Shown here piece after piece: positions 28,286 through 36,048 of a stretch of DNA of 61,814 nucleotides. Origin of the DNA: Pseudomonas delhiensis (GTDB lineage: Bacteria > Pseudomonadota > Gammaproteobacteria > Pseudomonadales > Pseudomonadaceae); assembly GCF_900187975.1 (NCBI RefSeq), contig NZ_FZPC01000036.1, positions 1 to 61,814 on the forward strand. The letters run 5' to 3'. The notes under the pieces are model-generated. The model ran no database searches. It saw only the letters and a program-made list of their open reading frames with translations, and was not told where the DNA came from. The position numbers and the translations under genes were made by a program. The first letter of the stretch is position 1. Each line of letters starts with the position of its first letter.

Positions 28286-28990
28286 TCAATGGGGTGGCGG
28301 CGCCAGTCGGGCGAACAGCCGGGCCAGTGGCGAACGGGCGCGCCACTGGCGGATTTCCTCGATGTTCTCGAAGGTGTAGGTGGTCTTGAGCCGGCGCTCT
28401 TCGGCATGCAGGCGTGGCAGCCCGGCGATGACCTTCCGGTAGTGGAGGAACTGGTACAGGCCGAAGGATGCACTCAGGGCCATCAGCCAGAGCGGCAATT
28501 CCGCCTTGTCGCGAAGCAACGGGTAGAGCGTGCAGGAAAGCCCTGCACCCAGCATGGCCAGCCGGTCGTGCCTGTTGGGCGAGTTGAAGCAGATCACCCG
28601 TTCCCGGCGCGAATCGAATGGGAGCTGCCGGTAGTCGATGCGCTTCATCGCTGCGTACAACAGCACGCAAAAAAGGGCGACGGCGACGCTGAGCAGGAAG
28701 GTTTTCGCGTCGCTCCAGTGCGCATCCTTGTCGCCGTAGGTGCAGAGCAACGTGATGCCCAAGATGGGGGCGACGGACAGGTTGAGGAAAAGATACCAGC
28801 GGGCATAGCGGGTGAAGCTCTCGTTGACGTAGGTCTGGTACAGGGCCATGGCCAGGGCGGCGACGAGGCTGAGCAGATAGGGCACCAGCAGGAACGGCAA
28901 TGCCAGGGTCATGAACCCCGGCATCATGGCGACGTACAGAAAGAATGCCAGCCCGCTGCGGCGGATTCTCCAGAGGGAGGTGTCGACCAT
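28286..28990 (-). CDS. Polytopic membrane protein, T6SS immunity-like paralogue
   Basis: The product is 234 residues with about six hydrophobic helices and the family C-terminus TFENIEEIRQWRARSPLARLFARL, shared with the proteins at 28991-29716, 30175-30906 and 18197-18937. Its ATG directly abuts the stop of the upstream paralogue. It lies between a candidate effector and vgrG. Inner-membrane proteins in such positions usually protect against membrane-targeting or periplasm-acting T6SS effectors; here that is inference. Confidence 0.78.
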   Translation of the reverse strand: MVDTSLWRIRRSGLAFFLYVAMMPGFMTLALPFLLVPYLLSLVAALAMALYQTYVNESFTRYARWYLFLNLSVAPILGITLLCTYGDKDAHWSDAKTFLLSVAVALFCVLLYAAMKRIDYRQLPFDSRRERVICFNSPNRHDRLAMLGAGLSCTLYPLLRDKAELPLWLMALSASFGLYQFLHYRKVIAGLPRLHAEERRLKTTYTFENIEEIRQWRARSPLARLFARLAPPPH

Positions 28991-29716
28991 TCAGCCCCTC
29001 CTCTTGCCCAGGGCATTGTCGAGCCGGGCGAACAGCCGGGCGGTGTAGGAGCGGGAGCGCCAGGCATGGATCTCTTCGAGGTTGGCGAAGGTGTAGCGAA
29101 CCCCTTTGCGCCGCTCTTCCTCTTGCAGTTGTCTCAGACTGGCAATGTTGCGCCAGAGACCTAGGACGATGACTGCCGACAATGTACTTGCGCCCAGGGT
29201 CATGACGGTTCCGGCTGCGACATTGTCGCGAAGGGCAGGGGTTATTAGGCTCATGCTGCCAACCCCAAGGCCGGTCCAGAGCAGACTGCCGGCCCTTCTC
29301 TCTCGCTCGACGACCGGGTATACCCGCCCATTTCGTATTTCATAGGGCAATGACGCTATCTTGCAGCGGCGTACCAAGTGGTGGGCGACAAGTGTTAGAG
29401 CTGCAGGAAAAAAAGCTGCTGTCAGGCTCAAGCCCATAGGCCAGCCCAGCTTTCTGGTGCCAAGGATGAAGATGAGCAGGGCTGCCAGGTAGGGCATCAG
29501 GAACAGCAATTGGAATAGAACCACTCCACAGTAGCGGCTGTAACTGTCGCTGACGTATACGCATTGCCCACGTTGCCAGGCGAAAAGAGCAAGCAGTGCG
29601 ATGGCGGGAGTCGTCACCCAGGGGAAGGCCAGGCAGGGAATGCTTAAGAGCATGGCCAGTACGAGCAGCCAGTTGCGTGTCGTGTTGAAGACGAAACGAG
29701 GCTCGGAGGAAATCAT
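28991..29716 (-). CDS. Polytopic membrane protein, T6SS immunity-like paralogue
   Basis: The product is 241 residues from the ATG at 29716 (AAAGG upstream). An upstream in-frame start exists, but the extension is poor and this length matches the sister proteins. It has about six helices and ends with TFANLEEIHAWRSRSYTARLFARL. It differs strongly from the other copies in the middle but keeps the C-terminal motif and topology, suggesting divergence toward another effector variant. It is the second member of a head-to-tail pair with 28286-28990. Confidence 0.78.
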   Translation of the reverse strand: MISSEPRFVFNTTRNWLLVLAMLLSIPCLAFPWVTTPAIALLALFAWQRGQCVYVSDSYSRYCGVVLFQLLFLMPYLAALLIFILGTRKLGWPMGLSLTAAFFPAALTLVAHHLVRRCKIASLPYEIRNGRVYPVVERERRAGSLLWTGLGVGSMSLITPALRDNVAAGTVMTLGASTLSAVIVLGLWRNIASLRQLQEEERRKGVRYTFANLEEIHAWRSRSYTARLFARLDNALGKRRG

Positions 29717-29857
29717 CTCAATGCCTTTCCCTGTCGAGCAGAAGCGATAGTTGAGCGAATAGTCTGCCCAGCCATGATGATTGGAGGACGATGCCGTATG
29801 CCGTTGGGGCTGGTCTCTGCAAATCGTCATGGTGCTTCGGTGAGCAAGGGGGGCCAT

Positions 29858-30172
29858 TCAACGCTCCTTGCTCCTGTTCGGTGTGGCGTCGAGGCCGGCG
29901 AAAAATCTCGCGACCCGGAATCGACAGGGATGGAATTCTTCGATATTCCCGAAAAGTGGGGCGCAGCATTCTTCCGCTCCGGCACCCGCAGTAGGAGCTG
30001 TAGCTGTCGCTCGGATAGCGGTCGCGGGTGCGCTACCAGACCGCCAGGATGAAGGCAGTGAAAGAAGGGCCAGCCATGGCCGGGCAGTGTCAGTTAAAGC
30101 AATGCCAGCAATATGGACAAATAGCCGGTCTCTGGTCACCTTGGTAAAGGAGTGCAGGCTTGAGGGAAGCAT
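29858..30172 (-). pseudogene. Collapsed copy of the immunity-like membrane protein
   Basis: An open frame of 104 codons starts at an ATG two bases after the stop of the 30175-30906 gene. Its first 40 codons resemble the N-terminus of the 29716 paralogue, and its end (LFGNIEEFHPCRFRVARFFAGLD) matches the shared C-terminal motif. The middle, which should hold four helices, is replaced by an alanine/threonine-rich low-complexity stretch. An internal deletion with local frame changes explains this. It is probably non-functional, but it shows a fifth copy once existed. Confidence 0.6.
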
Positions 30173-30174
30173 TA

Positions 30175-30906
30175 TCAGCGCCTCCTTCCAGCGAAGGTAT
30201 GGGACAGCCAGGCAAGTAACCTGGCCAACCAGGAACGCTGGCGCCATTCACGAATCTGCTGCAGGTTGTCGAAGGTGAATGGCTTTCCGCTACTGCGCTC
30301 CTGATTGGCCAGCGACTTGAGCGCAGGAATCGCGTTGCGCAGGTAGTACACGTAATACAGGGAGGCGACGGCGAAGAATCCATAGAGCCAGAGTGCCATA
30401 CGGACCTTGTTTACGGTTTCGCCCAGCATTGTCATCGCCGTGGCGGAAAGCGCGGCCAAGACACCGCCGGCCAGAGCGCCAATGCTTTTGCCGCTATCTT
30501 CGGAATAGCTGACCTGATCGCAGCGAACCTGAAAGGGTGAAGTGAAACTGCTGCGATGGCTTGTCAGCCAATAGGCCGCCGCTGTCAGCCCACAGGGGAC
30601 GAGGGCTAGACCGAGTGCCTGTAACTGTGAGAGTCCACCCAAGCGCTGAAACGCCGCGATTCCCATCACCAGACTTAGCATCGAGGTGATAGCGAGCCAG
30701 TTGATGATTGCGGTATTGGCGAAGTCGAGAAAGCGCTCGCTGATACAGGATACTCGCAGAAATCGCACCACGGCCCACACGCAAATCAATAGGTAGGGTG
30801 CCAGAAGAAGCGGCATCAGGCCGACGGCTGCTCCTCCTATCAGGATCCAGCAGAGCATGCCGGAAAGCAATTGCTTGAAAAAACGGTCTGGATGAGGCGC
30901 GAGCAT
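30175..30906 (-). CDS. Six-helix membrane protein, likely immunity for the 30907-31923 effector
   Basis: The product is 243 residues, with the same family motifs as the copy at 18197-18937 (GIAAFQRLGG, FTSPFQVR, YYVYYLRNAIPALKSLA). Its ATG begins on the base after the TAA of the effector candidate, so translation is coupled. Immediate adjacency and a membrane location suit a protein that neutralises a pore-forming or lipid-targeting toxin. The family was not recognised. Confidence 0.82.
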   Translation of the reverse strand: MLAPHPDRFFKQLLSGMLCWILIGGAAVGLMPLLLAPYLLICVWAVVRFLRVSCISERFLDFANTAIINWLAITSMLSLVMGIAAFQRLGGLSQLQALGLALVPCGLTAAAYWLTSHRSSFTSPFQVRCDQVSYSEDSGKSIGALAGGVLAALSATAMTMLGETVNKVRMALWLYGFFAVASLYYVYYLRNAIPALKSLANQERSSGKPFTFDNLQQIREWRQRSWLARLLAWLSHTFAGRRR

Positions 30907-31923
30907 TTAATTCTTTCCCGTCAAGGAGTCACCGATGTCACGCCCCCAACCGGTCATGTCATCGCTCATGATGATCTGCACCGCCACGCCAATAGAGAGT
31001 CCGATCAGTATTCCCACTATTGCCGTTCCGCCTATGGCGGTAGCAGCCAGTGTTCCTACTACGAAGGCGGCGGCGTTTGTCGGCTGCGAATAGGCCGAGC
31101 GGTGCATGAAGTCATCCCAACTGGATGACCCATACGCATCGATGATGGCCTGCGGACCGAAGGCAAGAAGACCATTGCTAGCTGTACCGGTCAGGAGCTT
31201 GCCGACTCCACGACTGCCATAGGCCGTCCCGTCGATAGGTGTCCGGCTACGTAGCGCTTGCATGGAGTTATAGGCGGGAACATGGACAAACTCGGCGCCG
31301 GTTTTTCCAGCGATTCGATATAGTTTGGCTGTCTCCGTAGCTGGAATTTCGAATAGCAGGTGACCTTTCTTGTAGACCAGCTTGATACGTCGATGAAAAG
31401 TCTTGCGTGCTGAGCGGCTGCCTGACTGTCCGCGGTTCTTCGCCCAGTTGAGAAGTTCCTTCTTGAGCTTGTCGGGGATATCCAGCAAGTCTATGAGTCG
31501 TTTGCTGAGAAGGCGGGCGTGCAAGACCCCAGCCACGCCTGCAAGGGTGCCTGGAAGATTGGCATGTCCGAACAGCGGAGAGCCGATGTAAGGGATAGCC
31601 TCTGCGCGTTTACGAAGCGACTCCAGTTCGCTTGCACTGACCTTGGCAGATTGCTTCAGCCTGGCAAACAACAGGATGAGTAGGGCTATGGAGTCCTCGG
31701 TTTCCTCTGCGCTCATCTCATTGTCCGGATTTTCCAATTCGGAAATGAGGAAGGCGGCACCGCTCAGGTCATCAGTGGCGTATTCCCCGCCGATGTTGAT
31801 TTGCGAAGGGAAAGCCCGTGCCGCCACCACTTCCGGCCAGGGCAGTTCGCCCTCGCCGAGCAGGCCTTGCGGCCCCCGGCCCATGGGGTCTTCTCTGGTG
31901 CAGGGATAGAACGGGCCGCTCAT
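30907..31923 (-). CDS. Candidate T6SS effector with a C-terminal hydrophobic hairpin
   Basis: The product is 338 residues and was not recognised. The N-terminus (FYPCTREDPMGRG) is polar. The middle has a helical bundle (SIALLILLFARL, LHARLLSKRLIDLLD) and a very basic segment (about 165-185, KTFHRRIKLVYKKGHLLFEIP). Near the end are FGPQAIIDAY and a continuous hydrophobic stretch of about 36 residues with a glycine turn (around AAAFVVGTLAATAIGG and IVGILIGLSIGVAVQIIM), like the membrane hairpin of colicin-type toxins. A six-helix immunity-like gene follows without a gap, and VgrG lies downstream. It has no PAAR domain, so it would travel with VgrG, Hcp or an adaptor. The toxin role is inferred. 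Confidence 0.6.
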   Translation of the reverse strand: MSGPFYPCTREDPMGRGPQGLLGEGELPWPEVVAARAFPSQINIGGEYATDDLSGAAFLISELENPDNEMSAEETEDSIALLILLFARLKQSAKVSASELESLRKRAEAIPYIGSPLFGHANLPGTLAGVAGVLHARLLSKRLIDLLDIPDKLKKELLNWAKNRGQSGSRSARKTFHRRIKLVYKKGHLLFEIPATETAKLYRIAGKTGAEFVHVPAYNSMQALRSRTPIDGTAYGSRGVGKLLTGTASNGLLAFGPQAIIDAYGSSSWDDFMHRSAYSQPTNAAAFVVGTLAATAIGGTAIVGILIGLSIGVAVQIIMSDDMTGWGRDIGDSLTGKN

Positions 31924-32674
31924 GGACGGCTACCCGAGGGGAGGTAGATGGCGCCGCTGTAATTGCGGCGGGGCATGGTGCGAGAGCAGGGCAGGACCAT
32001 GCCTGGCGATGTTCCGGACTCCGTTTCGTATTCATGAAATGAATTCATGTTGCGCATCCTGCAGAAAGCTTTCCCCACTCATGGGGTGCGAAGGAAAAAC
32101 CGATCGAAACGAACTGTCAAGCGGCAGCTGATAACCGTGGGTAGTGGCATTTTGCTTTGCCGGCTTCCCTTTCTTTTCGGCTGTAAGGCCCGTCCTGAAA
32201 GGGTTTGGCGGTATGGCCTAAGACGGGCCGCACAGCGGTTAGTTCCTTCCGCTTCCACCGCTTATCTCTCAAATGCGTGTAGGAAATTCGCTATTCGGTG
32301 TATCAGCGATGATCCATTCCAATGGCGGGAAAGTGCGGAGTGGATCACTATCATGAAAATTACTATTGCAGCGCAGCCCGCATTCTCCAAGGGTTCTGGC
32401 CATTGGCGGCGTTGGTCGCGGCAGGATGATTGATATCAAAAAGGAGTCTTGTGGCCATCATTGCCGCCTTCCCGGGATGCTGCGAAGAATAATTCGCATG
32501 TAGTCATTCGCCCGGTTCCACCCAGGAACGTCACCCTCAGTGACGGCACCCGGGGCAGCCCCGGCGGGTTTCACACCATCGATACAGCCGCTCTCGAGCG
32601 GCTGCTTTGCGTAGACGAGCATCAGCGGGCAGCCCGCCAAGGGCGCCGCGAAACAGGGACGGGAAGGCATTCGC
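31924..32674. promoter_or_regulatory. Divergent control region between payload operon and T6SS structural operon
   Basis: These 750 bases hold no supported gene. Visible structures include a TTCATGAAATGAATTCATG double palindrome (about 32032-32050) and an 8-base inverted repeat GGCCCGTC/GACGGGCC (32187-32194 with 32222-32229). A ribosome-site-like AAGGAG at 32441-32446 precedes a 13-codon GTG frame (32451-32492). A hairpin CAGCCGCT-CTCG-AGCGGCTG lies at 32585-32604. Promoters for both directions must lie here, but no well-matched sigma-70 or sigma-54 site was found. Confidence 0.5.
32653..32661 (+). promoter_or_regulatory. RsmA/CsrA-like site next to the first T6SS start codon
   Basis: ACAGGGACG matches the CsrA/RsmA consensus ACARGGAUG at 8 of 9 positions. 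It ends against the GGGAAGG ribosome site (32661-32667) of the gene starting at 32675. Binding there would block translation. RsmA control of T6SS is established in Pseudomonas; this site itself is unproven. Confidence 0.45.
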
Positions 32675-33418
32675 ATGAGCCAGGGACTCGACATCGAGGC
32701 GTTGATCCGCCTGCGCAAGCAGACCCGGGCGATTTCCGATGCCTTGCGTTCGCAGGCCGCCGACTACCTGGCCACCCTCGCCATGCTGGTGCGGCCGCAG
32801 CACCTGTTCGGCGAATACCTGCAGGGCGCGCCGCGCAGCAGCGGCCGCGAGACCCAGCACCACTTCAAGGAATTCAAGGAACTGTACGACCGTATCGGTT
32901 CCGCCGCGCCCTTCAGCCTGATCCACGAGCTGGAGGTGCCCCTCAACCTGCTCAACACCACCCCCGAGCTGTACGCCCTGGAATACGACCTGCCGCTGGC
33001 CGGGCGCACGGTACGGGTGACCAGTCCGACGCGCTGGGTGGTGGGCTTCCAGTCGTTCGAACTGGAGCGCTTCCGCAAGGTCATCAAGGACCCGAACCGC
33101 AGCAACGCCGAGCTCTACCGGTTCGTCATCCACTACCTGGTGCTCTTCTACTGCTTCAGCAAGTCCGGCGGCCTGGGCCGCCTGCTGCTGGGGCTGCGTT
33201 TCCCGGTGAGCTTCGAGCGCCTGAAGGAGTTCGGCGACCTGCCGTTCTGCGTGATCAGCTCGCCGGTGCGCTCGAGCCTGCCGGACGAGTCGGTGATCCG
33301 CAGCGCCACCGAGATTTCCGGCAACGCCACCTTCGAGGAGCTGGTGAGCCGGGAAGACATCCTCGGCATGCAGGACGACATCCGCCAACGACTGCTGCAG
33401 ACCGTCGAAGGCTTGTGA
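32675..33418 (+). CDS. Unknown T6SS-associated protein heading the structural operon
   Basis: The product is 247 residues, soluble, without signal peptide or membrane segment. The ATG at 32675 has GGGAAGG 7 bases upstream. Features are an N-terminal helix (RLRKQTRAISDALRSQAADYLATL), then a possible beta-rich core (LAGRTVRVTSPTRWVVGFQSFEL) and SSPVRSSLPDESVIRSATEISG near 200. It was not recognised as a core Tss protein, yet it is the first gene, 65 bases before tssB and on the same strand. It is probably a dedicated accessory subunit or regulator of this T6SS subtype. Confidence 0.75.
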   Translation: MSQGLDIEALIRLRKQTRAISDALRSQAADYLATLAMLVRPQHLFGEYLQGAPRSSGRETQHHFKEFKELYDRIGSAAPFSLIHELEVPLNLLNTTPELYALEYDLPLAGRTVRVTSPTRWVVGFQSFELERFRKVIKDPNRSNAELYRFVIHYLVLFYCFSKSGGLGRLLLGLRFPVSFERLKEFGDLPFCVISSPVRSSLPDESVIRSATEISGNATFEELVSREDILGMQDDIRQRLLQTVEGL

Positions 33419-33483
33419 GGACAAGGCCCGGCGACCGCCGCCCGGCCGTAGTGACAGCGACAGGATTCGGAGAGGAATCAGCC

Positions 33484-34020
33484 ATGGCGAAGAAGGAAAG
33501 CACCCAGCACAAGCTCGACCGCGTCCGCGCGCCGCGTGTGCACATCACCTACGACGTGGACATCGGCGACGCCATCGAGAAGAAGGAACTGCCCTTCGTC
33601 GTCGGCGTGCTCGGCGACTACTCCGGCAACCCGCTGGAACCGCTGCCGCGGCTGAAGGACCGCAAGTTCGTGTTCATCGACCGCGACAACTTCAACAGCG
33701 TGCTCAAGGGCGTGCGCCCGCGCCTGACCTACCGGGTGGACAACACCCTGGCCAAGGACGGCACCCAGCTCGGCGTCGAGCTGAACTTCAACGCCCTGGA
33801 AGACTTCGAGCCGCAGAACGTGGTCAAGCAGGTGGAGCCGCTGCGCAAGCTGCTGGAAGTGCGCAACAAGCTGGCCGACCTGCGCAACAAGATGGGCGGC
33901 AACGACAAGCTCGAGGAACTGCTCATGGACGTGCTGCAGAACACCGAGAAGCTCAAGACCCTCGGCAAGGAATTCGGCCGCGAGGCCGCGCTGCCCAGCG
34001 ACGACGGCAAACAGGCCTGA
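33484..34020 (+). CDS. tssB: T6SS contractile sheath small subunit TssB
   Basis: The product is 178 residues. RAPRVHITYDVDIGDAIEKKELPFVVGVLGDYSG is the family start, followed by KFVFIDRDNFNSVL and an LNKL-type C-terminal half ending in a helix (ELLMDVLQNTEKL). It interlocks with TssC to form the sheath around the Hcp tube. The ATG at 33484 follows GAGAGGA. It is 14 bases before tssC. Confidence 0.97.
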   Translation: MAKKESTQHKLDRVRAPRVHITYDVDIGDAIEKKELPFVVGVLGDYSGNPLEPLPRLKDRKFVFIDRDNFNSVLKGVRPRLTYRVDNTLAKDGTQLGVELNFNALEDFEPQNVVKQVEPLRKLLEVRNKLADLRNKMGGNDKLEELLMDVLQNTEKLKTLGKEFGREAALPSDDGKQA

Positions 34021-34034
34021 CCAGGAGTTCGAAC

Positions 34035-35537
34035 ATGACCGACCAACAAACCGCGGCCCAGCGCACCACCGCCGTCGAGGACGTCGAGGCCTTCGCACCG
34101 CAGGCCTCGCTGCTCGACAGCATTATCTCGGAAAGCCGCGTGGCTCGCTCGGAGTCCGAGCGCTCGCGTACCCGCGACCTGATCGGCGAGCTGGTCTCCC
34201 AGGTGCTGGAAGGGGAGATGACCCCCAGCAAGGACCTGATCGCGGTGCTCGACGCGCGCATCGCCGAGATCGACTCGATGCTCTCCGAGCAGATGAACGA
34301 GATCATGCATGCCCGCGAGTTCCAGCAGCTGGAAGCCTCCTGGCGCGGCCTGAAGTACCTGGTGGACCAGACCGAGACCGGCACCCACCTGAAGATCCAG
34401 ATGCTCAACGCCACCAAGAAGGACCTGGTGCGCGACTTCAAGTCGGCCTCGGAGTTCGACCAGAGCGCGCTGTTCAAGAAGGTCTACGAGGAAGAGTACG
34501 GCACCTTCGGCGGCGCTCCCTTCGGCATGCTGCTGGGCGACTACGAGTTCACCCGCAGCCCCGAGGACATGTACCTGCTGGAGGAGGCTTCCCACGTCGC
34601 CGCCGCGGCCCACGCGCCCTTCATCTCGGCGGCCTCGCCGGAGCTGTTCGGCTGGGACGCCTTCACCGACATGGCCGGCCCGCGCGACCTGGCGAAGATC
34701 TTCGACACCGTCGAGTACGCCAAGTGGAAGTCCTTCCGCAGCTCCGAGGATTCCCGCTACGTCGGCCTGACCGTGCCCCACGTGCTCGGGCGCCTGCCCT
34801 ATGGCCCGGATACCGCGCCGGTGGAGGAGTTCAACTTCGTCGAGAACGTCGACGGCCGCGACCACAACAAGTACCTGTGGATGAACGCCGCCTACGCCCT
34901 GGGCACCCGCATCACCGACGCCTTCGCCCGCTACGGCTGGTGCGTGGCCATCCGTGGCGTAGAGGGCGGTGGCCTGGTGGAAGGCCTGCCGACCCATACC
35001 TTCCGCACCGACGACGGCGAGATCGCCCTGAAGTGCCCGACCGAGATCGCCATCACCGACCGCCGCGAGAAGGAGCTGTCGGACCTCGGCTTCATCCCGC
35101 TGGTGCACTGCAAGGGCACCGACTACGCGGCCTTCTTCGGCACCCAGTCGGCGCAGAAGCAGAAGCAGTACAACACCGACATCGCCAACGCCAACGCGCG
35201 GCTGTCGGCACAACTGCAGTACATCTTCGCCACCTCGCGCATCGCCCACTACATGAAGGCGATCATGCGCGACAAGATCGGCAGCTTCGCCTCGCGCAAG
35301 GACGTGGAAACCTTCCTCAACAACTGGCTGGCCAGCTACGTGCTGCTGGACGACACCGCCAGCCAGGAGGCCAAGGCCAAGTTCCCGCTGCGCGAGGCCC
35401 AGGCCGAGGTGGCCGAGGTGCCGGGCAAGCCGGGGGTGTACAAGGCGGTGACCTTCCTGCGCCCGCACTACCAGCTCGACGAACTGACCGCGTCGCTGCG
35501 CCTGGTCGCCGAACTGCCGCAGTCCACCCGCGGCTGA
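34035..35537 (+). CDS. tssC: T6SS contractile sheath large subunit TssC
   Basis: The product is 500 residues with the family pattern: FQQLEASWRGLKYLVDQTETG near 95, EEYGTFGGAPFGMLLGDYEF near 155, DLAKIFDTVEYAKWKSFR near 220, KYLWMNAAYALGTRI near 280, and the C-terminal REAQAEVAEVPGKPGVYKAVTFLRPHYQL. ClpV recognises the N-terminal region after contraction. AGGAG lies 8 bases before the ATG. Confidence 0.98.
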   Translation: MTDQQTAAQRTTAVEDVEAFAPQASLLDSIISESRVARSESERSRTRDLIGELVSQVLEGEMTPSKDLIAVLDARIAEIDSMLSEQMNEIMHAREFQQLEASWRGLKYLVDQTETGTHLKIQMLNATKKDLVRDFKSASEFDQSALFKKVYEEEYGTFGGAPFGMLLGDYEFTRSPEDMYLLEEASHVAAAAHAPFISAASPELFGWDAFTDMAGPRDLAKIFDTVEYAKWKSFRSSEDSRYVGLTVPHVLGRLPYGPDTAPVEEFNFVENVDGRDHNKYLWMNAAYALGTRITDAFARYGWCVAIRGVEGGGLVEGLPTHTFRTDDGEIALKCPTEIAITDRREKELSDLGFIPLVHCKGTDYAAFFGTQSAQKQKQYNTDIANANARLSAQLQYIFATSRIAHYMKAIMRDKIGSFASRKDVETFLNNWLASYVLLDDTASQEAKAKFPLREAQAEVAEVPGKPGVYKAVTFLRPHYQLDELTASLRLVAELPQSTRG

Positions 35538-35565
35538 CCGCGAGCCCTTGCCAAGGAGTGGCAGC

Positions 35566-36048
35566 ATGAGCAGCTCGCACAAGCTGATACCGACCCTGCT
35601 GGACCGGTTGCTCGACGACCAGCCCCAGCAACCGCGGGAAGCCCTCGACCAGCGCCTCTACTCGCTCGCCGAGTACAAGGCGCGGGTGGTGCGCGACCTG
35701 GAGATCCTGGTGAACACCCGGCAATGCCTGCTGGCCGGCGGCCTGGAGGCGTTCCCGCAACTGCGCGGCTCGATCCTCGAGTACGGCATGCCGGACTTCA
35801 CCAGCAAGGGCGTGCTCAACCCCGAGGACCGCCTGCAGATCCAGCGCCAGCTGGAACGGGCCATCGAGATCGGCGACCGGCGTTTCCGCAACGTCCGCGT
35901 GCAACTGCTCAACCAGCAGCTCAGCCAGCGCATGCTGACCTTCCGCGTCGACGCCCTGCTGCGCCTGCACGACGCCACGCGGCAGGTCTCGTTCGACGCG
36001 GTGCTGCAGGTGAATACCCAGGAATACAAAGTGCAGAACCTCAACTGA
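35566..36048 (+). CDS. tssE: T6SS baseplate protein TssE (gp25-like)
   Basis: The product is 160 residues from the ATG at 35566, with AAGGAG upstream; an in-frame ATG at 35548 lacks a site. LIPTLLDRLLDD opens the protein, as in gp25/TssE, and a central VVRDLEILVNTRQ, then LEYGMPDF, match the lysozyme-like fold of the family. It nucleates the sheath at the baseplate. Its TGA overlaps the tssF ATG (TGATG). Confidence 0.93.
   Translation: MSSSHKLIPTLLDRLLDDQPQQPREALDQRLYSLAEYKARVVRDLEILVNTRQCLLAGGLEAFPQLRGSILEYGMPDFTSKGVLNPEDRLQIQRQLERAIEIGDRRFRNVRVQLLNQQLSQRMLTFRVDALLRLHDATRQVSFDAVLQVNTQEYKVQNLN

Noticed and set aside
32145..32160. TGGCATTTTGCTTTGC as a sigma-54 promoter for the T6SS operon
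   Set aside because: The GG and GC elements are separated by 11 bases rather than the required 10, and it lies more than 500 bases before the first gene.
32047..32433. A 128-codon plus-strand frame in the divergent T6SS control region
   Set aside because: Composition is random-like, it has no ribosome site, and it crosses several inverted repeats typical of a regulatory region.
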